Shown here: piece by piece, positions 45,541 to 55,539 of the stretch
Position numbering within the stretch: position 1 is the stretch's first letter
Layout: each line of letters begins with the position of its first letter
NCBI GenBank assembly: GCA_030686995.1
Contig: CM060694.1
Location: 88,588,762 to 88,652,761, forward strand
DNA: 64,000 nucleotides
Reading direction: 5' to 3'
From: Artemisia argyi
Lineage: Eukaryota > Streptophyta > Magnoliopsida > Asterales > Asteraceae
The notes under the pieces: generated by a model
Told to the model about the DNA's origin: nothing
Databases searched by the model: none
Seen by the model: only the letters and a program-made list of their open reading frames with translations
Made by a program: the position numbers and the translations under genes

Positions 45541-48500
45541 GTGCAGGGACATTCAAAGACAAAAGAAGATCAAGGTTATTCAGATAGTGGATGTTCCAGG
45601 CATATGACTGGCAACAAGGCTTATCTTTCTAATTTCAAATCACTTGATGGGCAAGCTGTCAGTTTTGGAGGAGGAATTGGTGGAAAAGTTTCAGGCAAAG
45701 GTACTATCAAGGCTGGAAACTTGGACTTTGAGAATGTATACTATGTACCAGAACTCAAGTACAACCTCTTCAGTGTGTCACAAATGTGTGACAAGAAACA
45801 CAGAGTTCTATTCTCAGAAGATGAATGCTTTATCTTATCTAAGGATTATAAGCTACCTGAAGAAAAAGACATTTTGCTTAAAATTCCTAGAAAAGGTAAT
45901 CTATATAGCATAGACATGAAGAAGATAGTGGCTAAGGATGATGTTACTTGTTTACTTGCAAAAGCCACTCTGGATGAATCTATGCTTTGGCACAGAAGAC
46001 TTGGTCATGTTAATTTCAAGACTATCAATAAGATTGTAAAAGATGGTCTGGTCATAGGATTACCTCTGAAGAGATTTGAAAATGATCAAACATGTGTTGC
46101 TTGTCTTAAAGGAAAGCAACACAGAGCTTCATGCAAGACCAAGACAGTTAATACTATTGATCATCCACTCTACATGCTACATATGGACTTGTTTGGTCCT
46201 ACTTCTGTTAGCAGCATCAATTTGAAGAAGTATTGCCTTGTTGTGACTGATGATTTTAGCAGATTTACATGGGTTTTCTTCTTAAATACCAAGGATGAAA
46301 CCACTGACATACTCAAGACTTTCATCACTGAAGTTGAAAATCAGACTGAAAAGAAGATAAAGATCATCAGATGTGACAATGGGACAGAGTTCAAGAATAG
46401 AGTAATGGATGACTTCTGCAGAGACAAAGGTATTAAAAGAGAATTTAGTGTTGCAAGAACACCTCAGCAAAATGGTGTTGCTGAAAGAAGAAATAGAACA
46501 CTAATTGAGGCTGCAAGAACTATGATTGCTGATTCAAAGTTACCAGTGACATTTTGGGCTGAAGCAGTTAACACTGCTTGCTATATTCAAAATAGAGTAT
46601 TAGTGGTCAAGTCAAAGAACAAGACACCGTATGAGCTTTTCAGAGGAAGACCCCCACTTTTGGATTTCTTGAAGCCATTTGGATGTCATGTCACAATTCT
46701 GAATACCATTGATCATTTGGGAAAGTTTGAAGAAAAGGCAGATGAAGGTTTCTTTGTTGGTTATTCCATGGTTAGTAAGGCTTTTAGAGTCTACAATTTA
46801 AGAACAAGAAAGATAGAAGAGAATTTGCATGTTCAGTTTCTTGAAAATAAAGCTAATATAGCAGGTTCAGGACCTGAATGGCTATTTGATCTTGAGACTT
46901 TATCAAATACCATGAATTATGTTCCTATTGCTTCAGATTCAAGTGATGTTGATCTTGAAGATTCAGAAGAGTTTATTGATGATGATGAATCTTGTCAAGA
47001 TGATGAGGATGACAAAGATCAATTTGTTATGCCAATTTGGGACCTTGATGCTAATGCAGACTTACAACCTTCACAACCTTCAAAGAATACTAGTCAGGAA
47101 GATGAATTTGTGAATTTTGATGTTCTGCATGATGATATTCTTGAAGACAGTGGTAATCCTACTACCACTGCAACACATGATGGTTCCACTGAAGGTCCAG
47201 CTGTAGAAAATATAGCTCAGGAGACACCAATTGATGATGTTGAAATCACAAATATGCCATCATCATATGATATTCCAAACACATCACAGTCTACAATTCA
47301 TAAAGCTCATCCAATTAAGAATGTTATTGGTGAAATTAATTCAGGTGTGAAAACAAGAAGGCAAACAAGGATGACAGATGTTCATGGGTTCATAAGTGAA
47401 GTCTATGAGTCCAAGAATCATATTACCAAGAATGAATGTTTATTCTTCTGCTTTCTATCACAAATGGAGCCTAAAAATGTTTCTATGGCTTTAGAAGAAT
47501 CAAGCTGGGTTGAAGCTATGCAGGAAGAGCTATTGCAGTTTAAGCTTCAAAAGGTTTGGGTTCTTTGTGACTTACCTGATGGTATGAAAGTGATTGGTAC
47601 TAAATGGGTGTTCAGAAATAAGAAAGATGAAAGAGGCATTGTCATCAGAAACAAAGCTAGATTAGTTACTCAAGGATACACTCAAGAGGAGGGTATTGAT
47701 TATGAAGAAGTTTTTGCTCCTGTTGCAAGGCTTGAGGCTATTAGACTATTTCTAGCTTATGCATCATTTATGGGCTTTATTGTCTATCAAATGGATGTTA
47801 AGAGTGCCTTTCTTTATGGTACTATTGATGAGGAGGTATATGTTGCTCAACCTCCAGGCTTTGAAGATCCACATCACCCCAACAAAGTTTATAAAGTAGT
47901 CAAGGCTCTTTATGGTCTACATCAGGCTCCAAGGAAGTGGTATGAAACCTTAGCTACTTATTTAATGAATAATGGGTTTCATAGGGGCAAGATAGATCAA
48001 ACTTTGTTTATCAAGAAAGATAAGGGTGATATACTACTTGTTCAAGTATATGTTGATGATATTATCTTTGGATCAACTAAACCAGAGATGTGTAAAGAGT
48101 TTGAGAAGCTGATGAAAGATGAATTTCAAATGAGTTCTATGGGGGAACTCACATTCTTTTTGGGGCTGCAAGTTCAACAGAGTAAAGAAGGAATTTTTAT
48201 TAATCAAGACAAGTATGTGGCTGAGATTATTAAGAAGTTCAAGTTCACTGATGCAAAATCTTCCAATACCCCTGCTGACAAGACCACTCACTTATTGTTG
48301 AAGAATTCTAGTGGAGTTAATGTGGATGTCCACACTTACAGGTCAATGATTGGTTCTTTGATGTATCTTACTTCATCAAGGCCAGACATTATGTTTGCTG
48401 TTTGTGCCTATGCAAGATTTCAAGTGACTCCTAAGACATCACATATGACAGCAGTGGAGAAGATTTTTAGATACTTGAAGACTTATCCTAATCTAGGATT

Positions 48501-48993
48501 GTGGTATCCAAGGGAATCCCCTCTGGAGTTGATTACATACTCAGATAGTGACTATGCTGGTGCAAGCTTGGATAGAAGGTCAACCACAGGAGGATGTCAA
48601 TTCCTTGGATGTAGATTGGTGTCATGGCAGTGCAAGAAACAGACAATGGTTGCTACTTCTACTACTGAAGCAGAATATGTTGCAGCTGCTAGTTGTTGTG
48701 CCCAGAACCTTTGGCTTCAGAATCAACTCTTGGATTATGGGTACAATTTCATGAACACCATCATATATATAGATAATAGTAGTACAATTTGCATTATTAA
48801 GAATCCTGTGCAACACACTAAAACTAAACATATTGAAATTAGACATCACTTTATTAGAGATTGTTATGAGAAAAAGCTTATTAATGTTGTCAAAATTCAC
48901 ACTGATGACAACTATGCTGATTTATTAACAAAAGGGCTTGATGTGGGTAGGTTTCAGTACTTGGTAACAGGTATTGGAATGCTAAATCCATAA
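45541..48993 (+). CDS. pol: Element E copia pol (protease-integrase-RT-RNase H)
   Basis: 1150 open codons. Protease [10 protein letters not shown] (about residue 17), GAG-pre-integrase [10 protein letters not shown], integrase catalytic Asp in HMDLFGP (about 216), Asp in CDNGTEF (about 279) and Glu in [16 protein letters not shown] (about 315), RT with [20 protein letters not shown] and YVDDIIFGS (about 838), RNase H with [20 protein letters not shown] and [10 protein letters not shown]. All catalytic residues are present, so this may encode active enzymes. There is no ATG at the start; the frame opens at GTGCAG, in a different frame from gag, 14 bases after the gag stop. The start is therefore set by the open frame only, and translation would need frameshifting, splicing or a fusion. 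Confidence 0.92.
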   Translation: MQGHSKTKEDQGYSDSGCSRHMTGNKAYLSNFKSLDGQAVSFGGGIGGKVSGKGTIKAGNLDFENVYYVPELKYNLFSVSQMCDKKHRVLFSEDECFILSKDYKLPEEKDILLKIPRKGNLYSIDMKKIVAKDDVTCLLAKATLDESMLWHRRLGHVNFKTINKIVKDGLVIGLPLKRFENDQTCVACLKGKQHRASCKTKTVNTIDHPLYMLHMDLFGPTSVSSINLKKYCLVVTDDFSRFTWVFFLNTKDETTDILKTFITEVENQTEKKIKIIRCDNGTEFKNRVMDDFCRDKGIKREFSVARTPQQNGVAERRNRTLIEAARTMIADSKLPVTFWAEAVNTACYIQNRVLVVKSKNKTPYELFRGRPPLLDFLKPFGCHVTILNTIDHLGKFEEKADEGFFVGYSMVSKAFRVYNLRTRKIEENLHVQFLENKANIAGSGPEWLFDLETLSNTMNYVPIASDSSDVDLEDSEEFIDDDESCQDDEDDKDQFVMPIWDLDANADLQPSQPSKNTSQEDEFVNFDVLHDDILEDSGNPTTTATHDGSTEGPAVENIAQETPIDDVEITNMPSSYDIPNTSQSTIHKAHPIKNVIGEINSGVKTRRQTRMTDVHGFISEVYESKNHITKNECLFFCFLSQMEPKNVSMALEESSWVEAMQEELLQFKLQKVWVLCDLPDGMKVIGTKWVFRNKKDERGIVIRNKARLVTQGYTQEEGIDYEEVFAPVARLEAIRLFLAYASFMGFIVYQMDVKSAFLYGTIDEEVYVAQPPGFEDPHHPNKVYKVVKALYGLHQAPRKWYETLATYLMNNGFHRGKIDQTLFIKKDKGDILLVQVYVDDIIFGSTKPEMCKEFEKLMKDEFQMSSMGELTFFLGLQVQQSKEGIFINQDKYVAEIIKKFKFTDAKSSNTPADKTTHLLLKNSSGVNVDVHTYRSMIGSLMYLTSSRPDIMFAVCAYARFQVTPKTSHMTAVEKIFRYLKTYPNLGLWYPRESPLELITYSDSDYAGASLDRRSTTGGCQFLGCRLVSWQCKKQTMVATSTTEAEYVAAASCCAQNLWLQNQLLDYGYNFMNTIIYIDNSSTICIIKNPVQHTKTKHIEIRHHFIRDCYEKKLINVVKIHTDDNYADLLTKGLDVGRFQYLVTGIGMLNP

Positions 48994-49284
48994 ACTTTTG
49001 ATGTCTAATACTCTTTAGTGTTGCAGGATAGTTTTTAATGTACTATTATTATTTGTATATGTTTGTATGGTTTTCCACTAACACTTATGCAGAAATATGA
49101 AGATCAGTGGAAACTATATGCTATTCAGTGGCAAGATGTGCTCTCTCAGTGGTAAAAGGAAAAACATTGAACTTTTGTTATTATTCATAAAGACACCAAG
49201 AGTACATTCTTCCAAGAGATAAAAAGTTCAACACACAAGTCAGAGACAAACTACCAACAACCTACAACCTAAGATCTTCAGACT
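48994..49284. other. E: 3' region between pol and the antisense gene
   Basis: Non-coding; several GCAGTGG/TCAGTGG motifs. It would hold the 3' UTR of the convergent antisense gene; AATAAT at about 49175 on the minus strand could serve as a poly(A) signal. Confidence 0.45.
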
Positions 49285-49752
49285 CTACTCCTTAGGCTTC
49301 TTCCCCTTGCCCTCATAAGAATGCTTGCCCTTAGCTGGCTTGTTCCTCTTCTCATCAAAGGACAGTTGTTTTCTTGGACAAGCAAGCCCAAGCACTTGTG
49401 GTGGAGGTTTCAGATCTGTAGCAGGCTGGGAAGTCTCTGGCCAGTTCATGTTTTGTATGGCAGTCTTCAAAGCAGTTGTTAGTGCCTTGGGAAGTTCTTC
49501 AGACAGATTGAAGGTTGGATCATGTCTCTCTGAATCAATATCATGAGATGGAGCTGATGCTGATGCTGCAGAAGTCTTTTCCTTACTTGACTTCTTGTTT
49601 ACTGATGAAGCTGATGCAGTATTTGATGTGAAAGCACTTGGTGGAAAGTATCCACTCCATCCAGTGGACAGCTCTTCAGAATCAGAGCAATAGCTAAATT
49701 CTTCATCAGAAGAATTGTCAGAGGAGATGTATACTATTGGGAACCAACTCAT
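49285..49752 (-). CDS. Antisense ORF of element E, conserved in G
   Basis: 155 open codons on the strand opposite to gag-pol, starting MSWFPIVYISSDNSSDEEFS. Conserved with the G copy (63434-63886) over the start, an acidic Ser/Asp-rich stretch with TGWSGYFPPSA, a predicted helix FNLSEELPKALTTALKTAI, LGLACPRKQLSFDEKRN and a basic end KGKKPKE. A TATA box (TATAAAAAGG, read on minus, about 49816-49825) lies roughly 65 bp upstream of the ATG, and a short CT/A-rich leader follows. The family is unknown to me; the acidic N-terminus and basic C-terminus suggest a nucleic-acid or chromatin-associated small protein, which is inference. Conservation in frame across two diverged elements argues that it is a real gene and not a shadow. 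Confidence 0.7.
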   Translation of the reverse strand: MSWFPIVYISSDNSSDEEFSYCSDSEELSTGWSGYFPPSAFTSNTASASSVNKKSSKEKTSAASASAPSHDIDSERHDPTFNLSEELPKALTTALKTAIQNMNWPETSQPATDLKPPPQVLGLACPRKQLSFDEKRNKPAKGKHSYEGKGKKPKE

Positions 49753-50390
49753 ATTGCAGTTTAGGGTTTGTTAAAAAGATGATTTGGTTGATGCTGATAG
49801 ATGTGGTTTGAGACCCTTTTTATAAGCAAAGTCAAGGCTAATGGATAATTAATGAGGTATAATTATTTCTATCCGTTTTGGTAGTTTGGGGAAATTATTA
49901 TGGAAATTATCGGTTTGACTTTGGAGCAATTAATGCATAAATAGTAACTTGGTTAAAAAGTTACTTGGGTTAATGAATATTGGTTAAGTTTGGTCATTAA
50001 GATGTTTCAAGAGAATGGAGTTATAAGATGTGTAATCTAAGACACATAATAAATGGTTATTGATTCACCATGTCTAATCCACATAAGAATCAACTAGTCC
50101 TGAGCAAACGGCTACAGGTAAAGACACATCAAATCCGTTCATGGTTGATAGTTTACCAAAAACTAGGTTATCAACTCACCATACATCTTTGTGATCAAGA
50201 GTTGGCTAGTCCATAGCAAACGGCTTATGGTAAAGACATATCAAATCCGTTGATAGCTGATAGTTTGCTAAAAACTATAATTCGAGCAGAAAATTTTCCA
50301 TGTTTTACTTATCATTGCTCTTTGAAAAACTCTTTTGATTTTTACCACTGCAGGTTTTCAGTTACCACTGACAGTGTAAACCTTTTATGA
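49753..50390. promoter_or_regulatory. Divergent intergenic promoter region of E
   Basis: Lies between the antisense gene and the former sense ORF. TATA box for the antisense side at about 49816-49825 (minus). Two direct copies of a roughly 70-bp unit, CTAGTCC-GAGCAAACGGCT...TGATAGTTT-C-AAAAACT, at about 50094-50164 and 50206-50275. The same two units and flanks are present in G at 62885-63075. Confidence 0.6.
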
Positions 50391-50735
50391 AATTGCACCT
50401 TTGTCTAATGATGCACCTCTCCCAGAAGTTAATACATCTGGAAGTGCTGAAGGCAGTATGTTACAAAAGGAATTGATGGAACTGTATACCAAATACTCAT
50501 GACAGGTGGTTACAAATGAAATTGATGGAAGTTCTTCTGAATTTTATCTGATTCTGCTGACTTTGGTGGAGATTCTCCCAAACAGGGGAGGAGAAAAATG
50601 ATTATCAGATTCAGGGGAGGATTGCTCTCAGCATGTCATAGTTACTGTAAAGGTTCGAGCTTTGATTCAGAAGATTCAAGATCAATGTGCAAGAGCTAAT
50701 CAAGTGTTAAGAAAAACAAGATAAGTGTTTGGAAG
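50391..50735 (+). pseudogene. Remnant of the additional ORF in E
   Basis: Short sense-strand pieces match the ORF of G: DAPLPEVNTSGSAEGS and ELMELYTKYS match the G segment before its coiled coil, and KVRALIQKIQDQCARANQVL matches the G C-terminus. Everything between and before is deleted. So E lost most of this gene while keeping the antisense gene. Confidence 0.7.
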
Positions 50736-50814
50736 AATTCCCATATCCTCAGGTTTATTGTATACTTGAAGAAACTTATTGATTTACTAATAAATCATAA
50801 GTTTAGGGGAGGAT

Positions 50815-51292
50815 TGTTGGGAATTATTCTATCAGTTACCACGGTGAGTGAAGATATTACAACTGCAAGAAGATTGTACTTGCAGTGGAAACTCATTACC
50901 ACTGCAAGAACAAATATTACCACTGCTCACTTGTTAGCTGTTAGAGAAACGCGTATTGATAAACATAGAAAAGATTTTGTGTATATCTTATTCTATTAGT
51001 ATTATACTTATCTTGTACAAGAGGACTCCTTGTTGTATAAAAGGAGATCCTAGATGATAACTTATATATACGTTTTTCTTAGAGCTTCAAGGTGTAACCC
51101 TAGTGATATCTCAGATCACTCGTATTATTATTATTAATAATATTGGAGCTAGTCGTTTTGTTATATTCATTGTTCATACATTGTTTCACTTACAATTAAT
51201 CTTCTAAGTATCATTAAGTAGATTCCGCATACTTAGTGGTATCACTCAAAGTATCATTATCAACACAAGTTCAAGGTGTTCACGATCCAACA
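50815..51292 (+). repeat. Element E 3' LTR
   Basis: 478 bp, identical to the 5' LTR; preceded by the purine tract AGGGGAGGAT and followed by AAAAA. Confidence 0.96.
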
Positions 51293-51575
51293 AAAAATAA
51301 CAAGTAACATTTTAGACAAACAAAATTGGGAAAATCAAAATAAAAATTATCAAGTCAAGTGAAACAATAATCAACTACATTTGAATTAAAGCATAATACA
51401 TAAATATGTTCTTAAGACATATTAATATAACCATATCATAGATAGAGTTACTATGTTCATCAAACATAAAGCATAACCTAATATAAATACAACCATATCA
51501 TAGAAGTACTTAACATATTACATAAACATACTTAGAACTTAAATTAATACAACCATAACATAACTAGTAGAGGTT
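51293..51575. other. Intergenic, nothing recognised
   Basis: AT-rich; no gene or repeat seen. Confidence 0.5.
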
Positions 51576-51766
51576 TCATCCTTTTTTGCCTCTTTCCTCG
51601 ATGATTAGCACAATTAAGTTGTTAATCGATGTCCACCTAGAGCGAGCCTCTTCCTTAAACACGCGTAATTCCCCACGACCTTGAAATGTATTTTTGTAAC
51701 ATTGACATTTAGAGGCGTGAGGTTCTGGCATTGGTAGAACTGGTTTTTCAGGGTCTGCGGAGAAAT
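51576..51766 (-). pseudogene. Orphan coding fragment cut by element F
   Basis: The minus strand is open from 51766 (the base adjoining the F LTR) for 62 codons to TGA 51576-51578: FSADPEKPVLPMPEPHASKC then CYKNTFQGRGELRVFKEEAR and INNLIVLIIEERGKKG. It has normal coding composition and no start, as if F inserted into the gene and the upstream part lies beyond F to the right. I do not recognise the family; the short basic C-terminus and Cys-x-Cys could belong to a transposon-encoded protein. Confidence 0.4.
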
Positions 51767-52681
51767 TGTTGGGTCACTGAATTCCCCAAGCTTCCTTTAA
51801 ACTTGGATTTGAACATAAAATAACCTAATCCGTATATACAAAAAAGTCACTAAGTGAACAGTATCTCAGTGAGTCATCTTCAGGATGCTTGGAGCGAGTC
51901 TATGAAGAAAGGTTCACCATTCAGTGAGGCGGAACTCAGTGAGTGGAATCTACGCCAGGAAGAAGATGATGGGTTCAGTGAGGATGACAATAACTCACTG
52001 AACCCCCAGGACTCCTAAACAACTATTACATACTGAAGACTAAATACTGAAGACTGAAGTATGGGCGGGACAAGGCGGGAAAAGTTTGAACGTATCAACA
52101 GGTGACCTCATCTACCTGAAGTCAAACTTTCCCTGAAAGACATCATGTCAGGATGGTGTCATTACTGCGCACTGTAAAGGCACATTATCTTTTACCCAAT
52201 ATAGTCTATTGTAATAGAGACAAAATACGTAAGTATTTTGTCTCTACTAGTTAGGTCATCTTTTTATCTTCATCAGTAAAGTTGTAATTTACTTGTGTAT
52301 AAATAGGTAGCATAAGTGAGGAGTAAAAGTTGACAAGTTTGTACATTTAATGCGAAGCATTCACAAACCACTTTTACTCCTCTAAAGAACAACGCAGTCC
52401 CTGAGATAGCTCAGTGTGACCTTATAGTTGTCACTCAACGTAGTTTAAGTTTAGAGAGGAGTCCACACCATACTTGTCGTTTCAATCCCAAGTGTTATTC
52501 CGCAAACACTTAGGTATAATTCTTTTGATTAACTTCTAATAAGAATTAAACGTTGAAAATATTGTGTCTCTTTTCTTTACGTTTATCTTTGTTGTTAATC
52601 TTATATATCTTTGTTAAAAGTCATGGAACTTGGTTAGGTTAACTCTTTAGTTAACTATTAACTTAGTAAACGGGACCAACA
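51767..52681 (+). repeat. Element F 5' LTR (915 bp)
   Basis: Ends TGTTGG and CCAACA. The first 240 bp contain at least six CTCAGTGAG/CACTGA sites (near 51774, 51865, 51920, 51935, 51974, 51994). A TATA-like TGTATAAATAGG at 52294-52305 marks the promoter. Confidence 0.85.
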
Positions 52682-52683
52682 AG

Positions 52684-52695
52684 TGGTATCAGAGC
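52684..52695 (+). other. Element F primer binding site
   Basis: TGGTATCAGAGC, two bases after the LTR. Confidence 0.92.
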
Positions 52696-52772
52696 CTCTG
52701 ATTTGAAAAATTTTTCTTAATCTGTTTTCAAAAAAAAAGAGTGCTCAAAGTTTTTAAAATCAAGATCCCACC

Positions 52773-55523
52773 ATGGCTAACTCAGATGTTCCCCAACTTG
52801 TCGATAAAAAGGGTGGAAGTTAATCAGCTACTGCCCCTCGACTTGAGGTTGGAAAATTCAATAAGTGGAAAAAGCGAATGCTTTGCTACTTGACTGGGAT
52901 GGAACCATATTACATTAAGTTAATTAATGATGGTCCATATGTCCCAACAACTGCTCAGGGTTTAGTCAAACCTGAAGCTCAGTGGACCCAAGATGAAAGG
53001 AGGGTGGTCAATCAAGACCAGCGCCTAAAAAGCATCATTATATCCTGTCTTCCTGACGATATAATGGAATCAGTGATCAACTGACCTAGTTTATAGCTAT
53101 GAAGGTCCTTCTGATACCAAGGAGAATATAATCATGGACCTGAAACTTGAATACAATACTTTTAGGGCCAAAGATTCTGAGAGTCTCTTTGAGACCTATA
53201 CTCGGTATAAGACCCTCCTGAATGAACTGACCAATGATGGTGTCACCCTGTCCAAACATGAGATAAATGTTGGATTTGTCAAAAGTCTCCTTGAGAAGTG
53301 GTTAAACTTCTCTCAGGGTCTTAGAAATGCCAACCATATCCAGAATCTTGAGCTCCCTGAAATTTATGAGAAGTTTGTCTACAAAGACAACCTTATCACC
53401 AGGAGATACCCTGGTAAAGCTCAAGAGGCTAAAAAGACCCTGACCACCTCACCCATATCAACTGCTTTCTATTCTAACAGTGTTGTACATGACTTCCAAG
53501 ATGGTTCAGATGATGAGGTTGATGCAAGAACCAGTGAGGAATACCTGAATGATCTTCAAATTGAATTTCATGAAAAGGCACTCCTTGCAAACTCAAGATG
53601 GTTCATTAAAAGAAACAAATTTTTTTCTAACTCAAAAGCAAATGACAATACTGAATGTTTTAAATGTGGCAAAAAGGGTCATTTTGCAAAAGATTGTTTC
53701 TCAAAAACAACCTCAGAACCATCTTTCAAATTTTTTCTGGAAACAATTTCTCTTCAGGAACTAGAAAGTTTCAACCAAAGTTGCTTCAATCAAATCAATT
53801 TGCTCAAAAAAAAATTGAAAAACTTCCTCAAAAAGATTTTGAAGCTAAATATAAAAAGGCCAAGGCCAAACTTGCTCTTCTTGAGTCTGCTTCCTCAGTC
53901 ACTCAGCTACCTCAGGCTCCTAAACAAGCTCAGGCTAAAAATAAGGGGCTAGTTGCTGAGACATACGACTGGGATGAGGTTGAAGTATCTTCAGATGATG
54001 ATGAAGTTCATATCAGTGCCCTGATGGCCCTATCTGAAGATAACAAGGTTGCAGTGGGAAAGAGTCACGCAAGGAATGGTGAATGGGTCAACATCACTAT
54101 GAGAAAGGTAAATATCTTACTCTCTATGGATGATGATGCTGACTGGAAATAATACTTAGATTACATCAATGTTGATCCTAAGTATGTTGACGAGCAAAGA
54201 TTAAACTTGTTTTAAAAATTTAACAAACTGAGTTTTGAGTTAAATCAATGTAGGGATGAACTCCTTGCTTTAAAACAGGCCAAACTTGAAAATGTTACAT
54301 TACAAATTCAGAATTCTGAACTTGTAAAACAAAACCAAGCTCTTCAAGATGAACTTAAGAAAGAAAAGGCTGTTATTTGGAAATGGACTCAAAAGAACCC
54401 CAAACTCTATGAGACCTTTAGTCTCACACCCAGCACCAAAAAGGCTTGCCTGGGTGAAGACCAACTCACTGAAGAGTCTAGGGAGAGTAGCCATTCAAAA
54501 GCCTTTCTGTCAACAAACATGCTCTCTAGCAAAGAACTAGCTCCTAAGCCCAGTGATTGGATTGAAAGAGTCAATCCTGATAGTAAATTGCCAAATTTCA
54601 ACACTGGAAGAATTCTAGAGCCTGAAAGTCAGGCTATTAAGGAGTTTCTAGGAGTCACTGATGAACCCAGTTCTATTGAGTCCATCGCTGAGTCTAAGTC
54701 TGATGCACAAGCACCACTCCCTCCACTGAAACAACTTCAGGGAGCTGCACCTAGTTCAAACCTTGCACCACATGTTTATCAACCTCATTCTCCAAAGGAG
54801 AAAACAAATCCAAGAATAACCATCCTAAAGAGACCCACTATATCTTCTGAAAAACAGACACCTTCAGTACCCACTGAAGTAAAACTAGAGAGCCCTGATT
54901 CAAAATTTGATCAGTTGGCTGAACTTGTCAGGAAGCTGAGTGAAAAGATTGAGTCCACTGATAAACCCTCTGGCTCAAAATCTAAACAACCATCAGCTTC
55001 CTCAAGTACCTCCAAACCAAAAACTTCCAGACCTTCAGTGAGATGTGAACTGTGCAACTAGCCGAACCACCCCACTGATAAATGCTACAGAGTCCTATTT
55101 TGCATGATTTGCAAGCATGAAGATCACAGAACTTGTGATCACATCTCTCACACTGCTTCTTTAAAAGCACAATGTCAATACAAAACTCAAGGCTATCTGT
55201 ATGCCTCATCTTCCAAACAGAGACTGAAGGCTAAGCCTTTCTTGCCATGTCCTCACTGTGGTTTCAACAATCATCTTCCTGATGATTGTATGATGAAAGA
55301 CTACTGTGACATCTGTGGAGATCCCTCCCATGAAACCAAGGGGCATGACAAAATTATTCAGTCTAGAAGAAACACCTCTCAGTCTACTGAGTCTTCATCT
55401 ACCACCAAATGTAAAACATGTGGAAGCTCAGTTCACTCTACTTCTAACCATGATTCACTGACTAAGTTTAAGAAGTCCCTGAGGAGTAAGTCCACTAGAA
55501 AGTGGGCCAACAAGAAAAACTAA
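52773..55523 (+). pseudogene. gag: Element F gag, decayed
   Basis: ATG 52773 opens MANSDVPQLVDKKGGS, stopped by TAA at 52821-52823. Frame pieces then continue: LEVGKFNKWKKRMLCYLTGM and DERRVVNQDQRLKSIIISCL (to 53084), a shifted frame 53134-53952 with EYNTFRAKDSESLFETYTRY and the zinc knuckle CFKCGKKGHFAKDC, back to the first frame (53664-54152; 54519-55061; 55104-55523) with a coiled coil, a long disordered Ser/Pro region and three further Cys/His clusters (CPHCGFNNHLPDDC; CDICGDPSHETKGH; CKTCGSSVHSTSNH). At least four stops and two frameshifts. A typical large Sirevirus-type gag that has lost function. Confidence 0.87.
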
Positions 55524-55539
55524 CCCCTGCTCACTATTT

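Larger units (their letters stand above)
42298..51292 (+). mobile_element. Element E: Ty1/copia (Sirevirus-like) retrotransposon, very recent
   Basis: Identical 478-bp LTRs (42298-42775 and 50815-51292), target duplication AAAAA on both sides, PBS TGGTATCAGAGC and polypurine tract AGGGGAGGAT before the 3' LTR. Order gag, protease, integrase, RT, RNase H marks copia. Gag has two in-frame stops; pol is open. Downstream of pol are an antisense gene, a divergent spacer and a deleted remnant of the additional ORF that element G retains. Confidence 0.96.
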
